Position numbers and translations under genes: made by a program. Below are positions 34,138 to 45,288 of a stretch of DNA of 64,000 nucleotides, piece after piece. How positions within the stretch are numbered: the stretch's first letter is position 1; each line of letters begins with the position of its first letter. A model generated the notes under the pieces. That model did not search any database and was not told the DNA's origin. It saw only the letters and a program-made list of their open reading frames with translations. Origin of the DNA: Allolobophora icterica (lineage: Eukaryota > Annelida > Clitellata > Crassiclitellata > Lumbricidae); assembly GCA_963556255.1 (NCBI GenBank), contig OY744613.1, positions 35,836,055 through 35,900,054 of the forward strand, in the 5' to 3' direction.

Positions 34138-37020
34138 GCACCTGCCTGATAAGTATTCTAGCAATGACACGGTTCAAACACTCTGCTTGAGCCGAGCAAC
34201 TGTGTCCTGGCAGAGAATCACAGATATAGTAGGCATTCATGCAGAAACGATGGCCGGAAATGCTTTATCGTGCGTCGATCGCTGTCTATATCTGTTCTAC
34301 TAGCATTGTTGCCTGCTTATTTCATGCAGTCGCCAGCAAAGGCAGTAGGAAGCACAACACGCAACCGAAAATCCTTTGTCCTACTGAACGCAGTTAAAGA
34401 GTTCTGTTAGTACGTGCGTCCGTTTTTACCCATGAGTATTAAATTTGATTGTTTTACTTTATGCTTCAATAATATTTTCTTCTTGTCTCGACACAGCATA
34501 GGCCTAAAGGGCTATAGGCCTAAAGGGCTATAGGCCTATAGGGCTACTGCACGGCAGCAACGGTGGCGCCACCACCACCGATGTCGTCTCCTCCACCACA
34601 CATATAAATCTATTTAGCCTAAACAAATACACACACATATATATATACACATAACATATATGTATATATCATACAAAACAGATGCACCTATATGGAATAA
34701 TCATATTTGTTTTGAACACGGCCGCAGCAGACGCTGTTTCGCAGTTACGAATTAAATATTTATGACGAAATCAAATTGAATTTTTTCCACTGCATAGGCA
34801 GATCGAGACAGAAACAATCAACAATGTGTATATACTATATATAAATATATACATACATACATATACGTATGTACAATTTTATGGGCTATCTGGGTCATAC
34901 TTTTTCCGAACTGTTTGAGAGTGAATTACATCCAAGAAGTTGCGATATACTGACCCGGTTATGCGAAACTCAGTGATAATCGAACGATGTAAGCAGAACC
35001 TATTCAATCGATGGTCCTACGGTTGGACATTATCCAGATTTTTAGCTCGGAAGGAAGTTAAATTGTTGCTACGGGAACGAAGGAACTTTGGAGAATAACC
35101 GAGAAATGCCAGCGGTAAACAATTCATAACTTCACGCAAAATGGTGAACGGCGAGAATTGTTGAGGAAGGTTAGAAATAGGCGATAAAACTAAATTAGCT
35201 TAAACGTCGAAGGTGTTGGTTTGTGTAGTATAGAATATGCTATTCAGTTAGATACTTGTATCACTAGCTTGAAGTTGATAAACTAATTGATACTTTATTC
35301 CTAGTATTATTCTTGTTCTTACATTAAATTGAAATGAACAATCTGATTGTCTTTGACACCGCAGACATAGCCTGTTATCACAATAACCTTGAGGCGATTC
35401 GAATCTAAAGTAAGATCAAATGCCAGGCATAGGTAAGTTACCAGGGGATAGTGGAAGGAGAGCGATCGAGATTGAGAAACAGAACGGGAAAGGAGATTTT
35501 ATGAACGTACCAAAGGCCATGCACGGTAGGTGAGGGAAGGGGAGATTTGGCAGGACGATGGAGAAGAAAGGGAAGAGTATTTTTAAGTGAACTGTGGGAG
35601 GGGAGAGGAAAGCGAGGCAGAGAAACAGGAAGAAGCGATTTGAAGCATACACACGTCCTATTGACGATTGAAAGAAATTGGACGGAAGGAGAAGAAAGGC
35701 GGCCTGAAGGGCTAAGGATCGTTTAATTGATTCGTCTTCATCGCTTCAAAACGCATCGGGAAGCGGCAGATCGAAAGCCCCACAGATGTTTGCATTCATA
35801 TCTAACGGACGCTGAACGAATCTCCATTTGCATAGAAACAACACTGATGCGATGAAAGAACACAAGGATAACTAAAATGGGTCATCAGAATGTTAATGAA
35901 TAAAACTCTTTCAATGCTTGTCTGGCAAGGTAAAAATCGGTTTGCGTCGTTTACTAAACGCCTCCTCTGTCCACTTCTGGATCCGGCTCTGACAGCGGTT
36001 TACAAGTTAAGCTTTGTTGACAATGAAAATCATCTGTTGCTGTTCCTCTGGAATATCCTCTTTACCACCCATATCGGATAACTTAGCACCGCCATTGAGC
36101 CACAGAGCTCAACATAACGCTTGGTCTGCGTGACTTGGCAGCTAATTGCAGTTCTATCCGAATACTGATTAGTGATTAATTTGTCTGCATACTGCAGAGC
36201 CCGACAGATTGCATTACTAGCCAGAGCAGTTCTGTGACATGGTTGATCAATACGGAACTTGGTCCCATCACCACCTCACTACCACCTGTGCCACCTGCAG
36301 AGCCAGAAGGACAAACAGCCGCTGATTAAAAATGGTTCACTCGCACGCCTTCATTCGGTTTGATTAAAACGGACTTACACGACGATCTATAGGCACTTGG
36401 TGCGCCCGACGCTAAAGACAAGCATACTGAACAGAGTAATTAATTCCCATTCGTTGTGCTCAACATTTACTGTAGTAACGAACTGGCGTAAACTCGCATT
36501 GTTCCGTGACTGATTGATTAAAACAATCGATAATGATGTCAAGAAAATATTCAAGAAAGCAATCAAGCCAAGAAGCAATCATATAGCTTGTCTATCAATC
36601 AAAATATTTTTAATTATAAGTTCCTAATATATATTTTCCTGATAGAGGCGAATGGTATCGTTGAATCATTGTGTGATATTGATAATTCATTGTCACATAT
36701 GCAACAAGTGAGAAACGATTGTTCTGTTAAGCTTGATGTCATTGTGTTTGCATTGCAGCTGAAAACCCTTTTTGGTTGGATCACTAGAGAAGTAGTACTA
36801 GATGGAATATTGACTTGCCTTATATGAACATATAAGCGTAAAATTCCTGAAAACACATTAGTTCAGGTTCTCTCTCCAATAATTAAAGCTCCAGGCTTGC
36901 CAAAGTTTGAGTTCTTCAATATTTCCCCAAATATGTAACGACCCACAGGTATCTGATCTGATTTGCGTGTCTGCAATCATTGCCGGTGCCAAGCCATTAC
37001 TAAAGTAGTGGATTTGTCCG
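34138..37020. other. Intron 1 stretch, few features
   Basis: An 18-bp unit GGGCTATAGGCCTAAA is repeated about three times at 34498-34548. No protein or RNA gene is recognised, and a purine-rich tract spans 35440-35640. The longest frames (about 80 codons) have no domain. Confidence 0.4.
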
Positions 37021-37300
37021 TCACTATGACGGGAGAGGTAGGCATGGAGGGAGGGAGTGAAGGAGGGATGGAGGGAGGGACAGAGGTAGGACGGGAGGGA
37101 AGGAGGAATAGACAGGCTTACTAACCGTTGTTTGTCTCTGTGTCAATCCGTCCGTCTGTCTGGCTTTGCGTGTGTACGTCTATCTCCCTAGTGTCCGGTG
37201 TTCGTGGGCGGGGCCAACTTCGGGCGCCTGTGAGAGCGTTTATCGACTCACAGATCTGGGAACTATATGAGAGTTCCGGCCTTACACTCAGAACCACTGG
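37020..37300. repeat. Dispersed repeat shared with 47525-47870
   Basis: A GGGAGGGA tract, then ACTTACTAACCGTTGTTTGT, TCAATCCGTCCGTC, GTACGTCTATCT, GGGCCAACTTCGGGCGCC and GCGTTTATCG occur in the same order and strand as at 47540-47840. There this repeat adjoins a Helitron helicase end, so this is probably part of the same non-autonomous family. Confidence 0.6.
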
Positions 37301-37725
37301 TTGACCTTTAGGCATATATCAACTCATTTGACCAGTGATGAGTAGATATAGGCTCACGCAGGTTTTCTCAAGATACCCACGCAGCAACGGAGCCAGAAAC
37401 AGATAGCATGGAATGTTACACGAACTGAATTACAATTGAACTTGCACTGCTGAATACGCTTTCGCACCTACTTTGGCTTTGGCCGGGGTCAAGGGAAGAA
37501 ACAGGAGGCAATTAACACGACAGAGAGAGCGAAAGAAAAATGCTAAGGTAATCTAGACTTTCACAACAACCCAAACAGGTCGGGGCCTAGGTTTATGTAT
37601 TTTCGGGTAGACCCCGTTTATGTAGGCCTATACTTTAAAATATCGCGAGCGACAGACAGCAATTTCTATTTGATCAAACGATGCATGTTATGAGAAAATA
37701 AACAGTTTTGAATCTCCTCCCTTCG
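37301..37725. other. Intron 1 stretch, nothing recognised
   Basis: No gene or repeat could be named. Confidence 0.4.
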
Positions 37726-37800
37726 GTGGTGGTGGTGGTGGTGGTGGTGGTGGTGGTGGTGGTGGTGGTGGTGGTGGTGGTAGTAGTAGTAGTAGTAATA
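37726..37800. repeat. (GGT)n then (AGT)n microsatellite
   Basis: About 18 GGT and 5 AGT triplets. It lies just before the LINE pseudogene and ends in an AAT/ATT tract. Confidence 0.95.
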
Positions 37801-38925
37801 ATATTTTTTATTATGACCGTCTTTTGGTTCTCCCATGATTAGTCTCCATGCAGCTTCGTTGCTCCCCGTGCTTTGACTATTTCAACTGGGAACGGCTTTA
37901 CAGACCACGGAAGGAGACCTTGAATCCACCGTTAATATTAAACTTGACAACACCAGTGGTTTCAGACCACACTGTTACCCATGAACTCCAGTTCGCAATT
38001 CTCAGTCATTGGCCTGCAGTTGCTCGTAAACACCTGAGTGATTTGCTGATGGCCTGCAGGGAGACACTTTCATCTTGTGTTGACCTAATGCCAGCGAAAC
38101 AGGAAACATGGGACGGGCCTATGATTGAAGCTGATAGGTCGGCCGTTTGGGAAGCATCGATAAACAGGCAGCCACGCAGTTTCCCTCATTCAGGTGACCG
38201 TCCTTGCAATATAATCGTGTGGCCTCTGCTTGAGCAATGAGACACTGCGAGTGGCAGTTGGCCTTCGATTGGGTCTCGATCTCTAAGACATCACCAATGC
38301 AGACGCGGGGATTTGGCTGGCCTTGATGACTATCACGGCTTCGTTTGTAAATTGGCCTTCGAGCAATTCCTTCGCAATCATTCCATCAACGATATAGTCT
38401 GGTGGCCCTTCAGAAAACTCTTGTTCCAAGTACTAAGGAGCCAACAGGCGCGTTTAGCTCAGATGGTAAGAGACCAGACGGGGCTATAATGGTTCTCTGT
38501 TGCATCTGGCCTTAGATGCAACAGTAACTGTTGTGCACATCTGTGAGACATCTATATTACTCAAACAGCAAATGCAGTTGTGGTCGCCGCGGAATATGCT
38601 GCCATACGTAAGACCGAGGTTGCCATCTTCATATCTGTTTCTGTCCATCACCTTCGAAACACTGGGTCCAATTAATTCAGCCGAAGTTTATATCATCCGT
38701 TAGATTGGCCAGCGTCTTAGGACCATTTCTGGAGAGACAAATAAGGTCAGTTTCCTTTTCCAGTGCCGTTCTAGCGCAACAATACCACAGAAATTCGAGG
38801 TGCGTTCACTGATGTTGCCGACGACGAGACCTGATTTCCAGAAACTCATAACAGCTTCTAGCATAATTTTTTTACTCTTGAGGGATTACAATCATCTCGG
38901 GCAAAAATATTAATAGTAATAGACT
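37800..38925 (+). pseudogene. LINE C-terminal region, decayed copy
   Basis: The frame at 37848-38240 holds LQFAILSHWPAVARKHLSDL, CRETLSSCVDLMPAKQETWD and EADRSAVWE, matching the intact relative at 43718-44725 (ARRVTLPSCVDPMPVKQATW). Further down, frameshifted pieces match the RPDG and ETLGPINSAEVYIIR regions. It ends with ACTCTTGAGGGATTACAATC and CTCGGGC (38876-38902), the 3' tail shared by this family. Many stops make it inactive. Confidence 0.75.
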
Positions 38926-38984
38926 TGTTTATCCAGGTCGGGTACCATACACGCAGGGTGAGATTCCGCCAGGGTGATGTTATG

Positions 38985-39870
38985 CCCTCTGTAGGTATGG
39001 TGGCAGATTTGGCTACCTGCTACCTCTCTCCTCCCGCTGGATGTTCTTGTCTAAGAGCTGTTGTTCCATTGTTTTCTGAGGCACATTATTAGCTTTGAGA
39101 ACTCGGAGATCCCACTCTCTCGCGGTGAAATGCTACTTCTTCTTTTGGCTCCGCACCTGTCAAGTTCATCCAGGCATTGAATGCTGAATTCACAAATTCG
39201 CACGGTATTTCATCCGACCTTGGTGAGGTACGCGCCTAGAGTTCGCTTATGCTCACAGCATAAGCCAGGAAGGCAGATAGCAAATTTAGAGGCACAGCGA
39301 ATTCTCATGTCACCACTTCCCACTGGCAACGAAATCTGGATCTAAAGCAGGCAATCTGGTAATTGCTGCGGTTTAACAGCAATCCCAGTTTCTAAGATTC
39401 CTGCGCAATCAGACGAACGTCGGTGGCCAATGTCTCCTTGCTAAAACCATGTCATCCAAGTAGACCTCATCTTTGTGAGAACTGATTGTAGAGTGAGACA
39501 GGACTAAAAAGGGTCAAAGGTATCGCCTTGCCGGGTCCACTCCTCCGATCGTATGATGTTGGAGCCATACCGCAGCAGCGGAGAACTAGAATAGGTGTAT
39601 GAGCAAAAGAGTCAGAATGTCTCTGATCACTGCTTCGAGGAACGAATCTCTTTGTAGAGTGGAGTGTTTTGATGGCGTTGGAAAATCTAACTTCACCAGG
39701 ACACTTTTTTCAGGCATTGTGCTGCTGATGACGTAATTCAGTTGGTCAGCTGATGTTTCTGCCAAGTAAGGCTAGCCAGGAGCTGCATACGATGAATGCC
39801 TTTCGAGGCAGCTAAAACTGCAGTCGCCTGCTTCGTCGTCACTTAGGTCGACCGTTGCAACAGCCTACTC
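38985..39870 (-). pseudogene. Reverse transcriptase domain, decayed, opposite strand
   Basis: Read on the minus strand with frameshifts, it shows VLVKLDFSNAIKTLH (motif vKLDF.NAFNt), then a broken QGDPLGPLLFCL motif and a broken YLDD-type catalytic motif (VYLDDMVLA). These are RT motifs of the same style as the LINE whose C-terminal piece lies on the + strand at 37800-38925. The two pieces face each other, so they come from an inversion or from two insertions. Confidence 0.65.
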
Positions 39871-39904
39871 GCGGGTGCATAAGTATCTGTTGAACAGACT
39901 GCAC

Positions 39905-40345
39905 AGTCCGTCTTGAATTCGGCAGCCAGACTAACCTGCAGCCGCAGAAAGTACGATCGTGTTACACTGCTGCTTCACTGTTGGTGCAGTATCGTATTGA
40001 CCACAAACTCGCCCAGTTGGTCTACAAGTCACTCCACGGCATGGCACCAGAGTACCTCAGAATATACTGCAGCAATGTGGCTTCGTCTAGATCTGGACCT
40101 TCTTTGCGATCAGAGGTGAAAGACTGAAGGTGATCTGAAAGTCAGAAAATCTTTAAACTGCTTCGGAGATCGTGCTTTCTCCGTTCTCAATATTCCATCC
40201 TCGATACGTTCTGCAACTTCATTGGAGTCATTTAAGACCAGAATCAGTACACACTACTTCAAGCTGGCTTATACTGAGCCATGTAGAACTTGTCTAAGCG
40301 CCCTTGTAACGGCGTGTGTCGTGTTACGGCGCTGTAGAAATCGTC
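39905..40345 (+). pseudogene. CR1/L2-like LINE ORF2 C-terminal fragment
   Basis: It contains LNSAARLTCSRRKYDRVT, then RIDHKLAQLVYKSLHG and MAPEYLR, the classic N.AARL......YDHVT....LHWLPV..RI.FKL..LVYK.LHG.AP.YL series with the LHWLPV part frameshifted. It ends in TACGGCGCTGTAGAAATCG and then the (ATC)n array. It is antisense to no gene and inactive. Confidence 0.8.
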
Positions 40346-40348
40346 GTA

Positions 40349-40581
<233 letters not shown>

Positions 40582-40904
40582 GTGGTGTCAGCCAACGACA
40601 TATCGCATGAACAGCTGCCTCAGCGCCTCCCGGGATGCCTACTCCAAGCTGATTTTGAGATAGTCGTGTCACCGTGTACAAATTCGCACACTTCGCAGCT
40701 AAGCGTCGCCAGTTCGCCACATATAGCCCACTACGATTGATCGTATGTCCCCGTTCTTCTTTTTTAGAGCTATCAGATTTGCCGCATATAGATCACTTGA
40801 TTTAGCTCTTAAGACAAAGCAACAACTTTTGGACAAGACCCGGTGTAGTAGGGTGAATAGATCCCCTTTTTAACACTTCTGGAGTCTATTTATGCTAGGA
40901 TATA

Positions 40905-41007
40905 TTGACTGTGAAGTTCATTCTTTCTGGGACAAATTGAATGGGGAGTTGATTCTTTCTAGGACCAAATGACTTTTGGAGTTCATCCTTCCTGAGTAAA
41001 TTGAATA

Positions 41008-41008
<1 letters not shown>
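40905..41008. repeat. ~34-bp tandem repeat, three units
   Basis: GAAGTTCATTCTTTCTGGGA, GGAGTTGATTCTTTCTAGGA and GGAGTTCATCCTTCCTGAGT begin three successive units of about 34 bp before the AGT array. Confidence 0.7.
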
Positions 41009-41096
<88 letters not shown>

Positions 41097-41097
41097 A

Positions 41098-41159
<62 letters not shown>

Positions 41160-41160
41160 A

Positions 41161-41252
<92 letters not shown>

Positions 41253-41285
41253 ATAATAATAATAATAATAATAACAATAACACCT
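41009..41285. repeat. (AGT)n then (AAT)n array
   Basis: About 80 AGT triplets with AAT interruptions near 41096 and 41159, followed by AAT to about 41280. Poly-Val and poly-Leu frames are products of it. A GGT/GGC-rich patch follows at 41300-41358. Confidence 0.95.
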
Positions 41286-41359
41286 CTGGAAAAAAACAGT
41301 GGTGGTGGTGGTAGGGGTGGTGGTGGCGGTGGAGGCGGCGGCGGCGGTGGTGGTGGAGC

Positions 41360-41886
41360 ATTGTTAGAGTTAGCACTGGCATAGGCATTAATTTTAAATT
41401 ATGCTGTAATGTGATTAGACTATTAGTCATGCGGGAGATCCTCTTATACGCAGGTGATCTATATACACGCAGATGATCTATATTCAACTAGGGGCTTACT
41501 ATACTTACTCTTCATTGCAGCCGCATCTTTAAAGTCGATCCGCCTTTGATCAGCGTGGCCTTTGTAATTTGACACTCAGTCGCTTAACTTCGTTGGATGT
41601 TTTCCCACAAGAGGCACCTCCACTCAATCACGAACCACGGCAAGTAGGTTTACACTTTATATTTATATACGCAGAAGCTCTATGTTCACACTGAAGATCG
41701 TCACGCTACATTGACCGTGGCACGACTCAAGTAATCAACCTAAGCAGCACTCAAATCGAACAAATTGCTGCCACGCAACATGAGCGCACGACTATGTCTC
41801 GAGCCCGTAAATGTGATAACTGGTACCATAATTAATATACCAATAAATATAAATAAATATAGTGAACTGAAATAAGATACCGGCAT
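41360..41886. other. Intron 1 stretch, nothing recognised
   Basis: No gene or repeat named. It ends at the target duplication of the large transposon (41887-41895). Confidence 0.4.
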
Positions 41887-42075
41887 CCTTTTAGCGGTGT
41901 ACGGACATTATCCCTCCCCCGGACATTATCCCCCGAACATTATCTTCCCGGACAAAATCCCCCGATATTCGGTAGGACATAATCCCCCGGACAAAATCCC
42001 CCTCTGCGCAATTAGCCTATTTCTACATTTAATTGATAAAACCTAATTGCCCTGTTGCCCTACTGTCAGGTTGTT

Positions 42076-42265
42076 GGCTGCCGGACATTTACCCTCTGGA
42101 CATATTGCCCCCGGACATATTCCCCCGGACAGTTACCCCCGGACACTTTCCGCCTCGCCCCTCCGAATCTCAGTAGGTCATTACCCCCCGGACCAATTAC
42201 CCCCGTGGATTTATGTATGTATGTCTGTGTGTATGTATGTATGTATGTCTATATGTATGTATGTC

Positions 42266-42297
<32 letters not shown>

Positions 42298-43227
42298 TGT
42301 ATGTATGTATGTATGTATGTATGTATGTATGTATGTCTGTATGTATGTATGTATGTATCTATGTATGTAGGTAGGTCTGTATGTATGTATATATGCATAT
42401 ATGTATGTCTGTATCTATGTATCTGTTGTATCTATATATACATATATGTATGCATGTATGCATGTACGTATGTATATCTGTATGCATGTGTATGTCTGTA
42501 GGTATGTATGTCTGTATGTAGGTCTCTATGTCTGTATATCTGCATGTGTGTACATATGCATATATGTATGCATGTATGTATGTATGTATGTACGTATGTA
42601 TGTTTGTATGTATGTATTTATGTATGTATGCATGCATGTATGTATGCAGCATGTATGTATGTATGTATGTATGTGTGTATGTGCGTATGTATGTATGTAT
42701 GCATGTATGCATGCATGTATGTATGTATGCATGTATGTATGTATGTAACTATGTATGCATGTATATATGCATGTATGTTTGCAGTATGTATGTATGTATA
42801 TATGCATGTATAATAATAATAATAATGTATGTCTGTATGTATGCAAGTATGTATGCATGTATGCATGCATATATGCATGCATGCATGCATGCATGTATGT
42901 ATGTATGCATGTATGTAGGTATGTATGTATATATGCATGTATGTATGTATATATTCATTTATGTATGTATGTATGTATATATGCATGTATGTCTGCATGT
43001 ATGCATGCATGTATGTATGTGTGTATGCATGACATTGTATGTACATGCATGTATGTATGCATGTATGTATGTATGTACGTATGTATATATGTATGTACGT
43101 TTTGATCATTGTATGTTGCATTGAGGGGGAAATGTCCTAGTAGAGGGGAGAAAATGTCCGGGGGTAACTGCCGGAGGGGAATATGTCCGGGAGGAATATG
43201 TCCAGAGGGGTAAATGTCCCGTTCACC
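42076..43227. mobile_element. GGACATT-type element nested in the long copy
   Basis: Tips GGCTGCCGGACATTTACC and (complement of the right end) GGTGAACGGGACATTTACC lead to about 90 bp of inverted GGACATATTCCCCC-like repeats (42083-42205 and 43126-43218). The 9-bp direct repeat CAGGTTGTT flanks it (42067-42075 and 43228-43236), and the host reading resumes exactly as in the short copy at 62520. The centre is almost all a TATG array. Confidence 0.85.
42213..43110. repeat. ~890-bp (TATG)n array with variants
   Basis: TATG units mixed with TATC, CATG, TGTATGCA and one AATAATAATAAT patch (42812-42825). It fills the centre of the nested element. Long Tyr/Met/Cys/Val and His/Thr frames on both strands come from the repeat. 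Confidence 0.95.
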
Positions 43228-43236
43228 CAGGTTGTT

Positions 43237-43636
43237 AATGTCGTAAAGGTATACTTTACGACATTACGACTTGTTAGTGTCATTCACGTGTAAAATTAAG
43301 ACTTGTTAGTCTCATTCTGTCACCTATTTATAAAGTTAAGACTTGTTAATGTCGCCTAGTTCTTAACTTAGGGCTTGTTAACGTCAGGATCCGCGAGGTA
43401 AGCTGCCCAAAAAGCGGATCAGGCGCAGCGCCAAGCCGCCACAGGCCCGTCTGCTGCAGCTGTGCCAAGATCGGCGCGACTGAAGAAAATCCATCGAAGA
43501 AACGCTGCACGGACTTGGACATAACATTCGCGGATGATTCGCCTTTAGATTTTTTACAGCTTTAGAGACAAACTTGGGACTACTATAGTCTAATAAACTT
43601 TTCCATTGGTTTGTGCTATTAGGCTAATTTCTAGAA
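43237..43636. other. Interior of the GGACATT transposon, conserved with the short copy
   Basis: Reads in reverse against 62220-62530. Shared landmarks are GACTTGTTAATGTC-like words, TTCTTAACTTA, GCCCAAAAAGCG, CTGCAGCTGTGCCAAGATCG and CTATAGTCTAATAAACTTTT. A GACTTGTTAGT motif recurs at about 50-bp steps (43267-43380). One + frame gives a basic stretch ending LLQLCQDRR, and this piece is also recognisable in the other copy, so a coding remnant is possible. Confidence 0.6.
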
Positions 43637-44747
43637 TTTTTTTCCCCGAGGTTACATGTAATCCCTCAGGAGTCTAAAAAAAATTATGCTAGGAGCTGTT
43701 GTTGAATGTCTGAAAAATCAGACCTCGTCCTCCGCAACATTAGTGAAAGTGCCACGAAATGCGATAGCGTTGTAGCGCTGGATGCAGATGGAAAAGCGCT
43801 GAAAGAGAAAAGTGACCTCCCGCGGCTCTCCAGAAACGGACGAGAGACGCTGGCCAAGCTCACGGATGAAGCTAACCCCGGCAGAGTTGATGGAACCCAG
43901 CGTTTCAAGGGCAATAGGCAAAAAGAGGTGTGATGAAGGTAATCCCGAGTACCCCTTCTCGATTTTACGTACGGCGGCTTGTTCAGCAGAGACCCCTGCT
44001 GCGTTCCCTATGTGGGCGATATAGGATGCGGCACAGGTGTGTAACACCGTGGCATTCCAGGACAGATGTTTGCTTGCTGCCCAGGGGATTAGCGTAGCCC
44101 CGTCTGGTCTCCTACCGTCTACACGAAACAAACCAGAGGGTTCTTTCGTGCTTGGAACATCGGCTTTCTGCAGGGTTCGCCAGACTATATCGTTAATGGC
44201 GTGATGACGAAGGGCTCGCCCAGAAGTCAATCTACAAGCGAGGCCATGTTGGCCGTCAGGACCTACCAGGACACCGCAGCTACACTGATGTGGGCTGCAG
44301 AGGTCCAGTCCCAATCGAAGGCCAACTGCCACGCGCACTGCCTCATTGCTGAGACAGAGGCAACACGATGGAATTGGCAGGACCGTCAGCCAGTCGCCGG
44401 AGTGAGCGGAGCTCACTGCCAGGTAGCGTGCTCGGTCAACTGGGTTATCGCTGTTATCCCAAACTGCCAACCTACCTGCTTCGATTACTGGCCTGTCCCA
44501 GGTCGCCTGTTTTACCGGCATTGGGTCGACACAAGATGGAAGTGTTACCCTACGAGCCATCAGGATATCACCCAGATGCGAATCGGTCGCCGCCGAGCTG
44601 AGACCAAGAATGGCTGACTGGAGTACGAGGGTTGTCGCAGCTGAAGCCAAATAGGCAGAAGAAGCCAGCGACCCAACCCTCCTCATACCAATCCCGCCAT
44701 ATCTAATGGGCAGCGTGGCCTGCAACCATTGGGTGTTGTCCAGCTTG
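43637..44747 (-). mobile_element. 5'-truncated LINE with nuclease-like C-terminal domain
   Basis: Minus-strand insertion inside the GGACATT transposon. Flanks ATTTCTAGAA (43627-43636) and ATTTCCAGAA (44748-44757) agree at nine of ten bases and look like a target duplication. The 3' tail has CTCCTGAGGGATTACATGTA and CCTCGGGG before a short A run, as in the copies at 45690-46494 and 38876-38902. Only the end of the RT domain and the C-terminal domain are retained. Confidence 0.8.
43718..44725 (-). CDS. LINE ORF C-terminal part: RT end, zinc-finger and RPD/WD nuclease-like domain
   Basis: 335 codons without a stop. The start is only the first Met; coding similarity begins a few codons earlier (KLDNTQWLQATLPIRYGGIG), so the protein is truncated at the insertion border. 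The LPIRYGGIGMRR motif closes the RT/thumb region. From about residue 145 comes CSCG...HGLACR (zinc-binding pattern), then RALRHHAINDIV, EPSGLF, RRPDGATLIPW and WNATV. Spaced E, RPD and W-N/D with R-H resemble the restriction-like nuclease of R2/NeSL-type LINEs. Here the expected D of WDATV is N, which would harm catalysis. It ends FRGTFTNVAEDEV. Family assignment to the nuclease fold is inference; the LINE assignment is firm. Confidence 0.75.
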   Translation of the reverse strand: MQATLPIRYGGIGMRRVGSLASSAYLASAATTLVLQSAILGLSSAATDSHLGDILMARRVTLPSCVDPMPVKQATWDRPVIEAGRLAVWDNSDNPVDRARYLAVSSAHSGDWLTVLPIPSCCLCLSNEAVRVAVGLRLGLDLCSPHQCSCGVLVGPDGQHGLACRLTSGRALRHHAINDIVWRTLQKADVPSTKEPSGLFRVDGRRPDGATLIPWAASKHLSWNATVLHTCAASYIAHIGNAAGVSAEQAAVRKIEKGYSGLPSSHLFLPIALETLGSINSAGVSFIRELGQRLSSVSGEPREVTFLFQRFSICIQRYNAIAFRGTFTNVAEDEV

Positions 44748-44833
44748 ATTTCCAGAAGTAAACAAATAAGCTAGTTCACCTTTATTTTTCGCGCAAGGCA
44801 TGACGGGAACGACGTTCACACACAAAGTAAAAC

Positions 44834-44962
44834 ATGGCGGATCGCTTAGAATCGTTGAATGACTTCAATCGATGGAAGGTGGAGGATTTAAAGAAATATA
44901 TGAAAGAAAGAGGTGACAAAATGAGATATGACCATTTGGATCAATTGGAACAAGATACTTGA
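44834..44962 (+). CDS. Short SAP-like reading frame inside the GGACATT transposon
   Basis: 42 codons starting at a good context (AAACATGGCGG). The frame contains W-K-V-E-D-L-K-K-Y-M-K-E-R-G, which matches the first helix and turn of SAP domains (W.v.dLk..L..RG), small DNA-binding folds. The second half that would complete SAP (G.K.eL..Rl) is absent, because after GDKMRYDHLDQLEQDT the frame stops. It may be exon 1 of a transposon protein, a remnant, or chance. The A-rich sequence upstream has no other frame. Confidence 0.4.
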   Translation: MADRLESLNDFNRWKVEDLKKYMKERGDKMRYDHLDQLEQDT

Positions 44963-45253
44963 GGGTGTTGTGGTGTTTATAGTCAGACCATGTGGCTGCT
45001 TGCAAATAAAGGTCACGTGGTCTGTGGATGAAGGTTTCAAAGCAATCAACAGTGCATCGAAGACTGGGATATTTCTTTGCCAATTATTCTTAACTTTAAA
45101 CTGTGCTTAGAACCCGCAATTAACAATCGCACACAAGCGCATTTTATTGTTACACTATGAACGGCTAATCAGTCAAATTTTAATTTAATATCTGGGTCAA
45201 ACTATAGATCTTAGCAATATCGGCAACGGCATGCTTCAGTTTGTTTGTGAACG

Positions 45254-45288
45254 GCCGGAAGTGAAAGCAAAATGGCTGCGCATGCGCA
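45254..45288. promoter_or_regulatory. ETS, YY1 and NRF1-like motif cluster in the transposon
   Basis: Within 35 bp lie CCGGAAGTG (ETS/GABP-type), AAAATGGCTGC (YY1-type) and the perfect palindrome TGCGCATGCGCA (NRF1-type, 45277-45288). This is the composition of CpG-type core promoters in animals. The direction of any transcription is unknown. A second YY1-like word (AAACATGGCGG) overlaps the SAP-like start at 44834. Confidence 0.4.

Noticed and set aside
38450..38480. tRNA-like phrase GCGTTTAGCTCAGATGGTAAG
   Set aside because: It aligns with the codons of the LINE RRPDG region (38450-38490) and has no B-box or acceptor stem.
42047..43124. Tyr/Met/Cys/Val-rich and His/Thr-rich frames of up to 198 codons
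   Set aside because: They follow the TATG array inside a transposon and appear in all frames.
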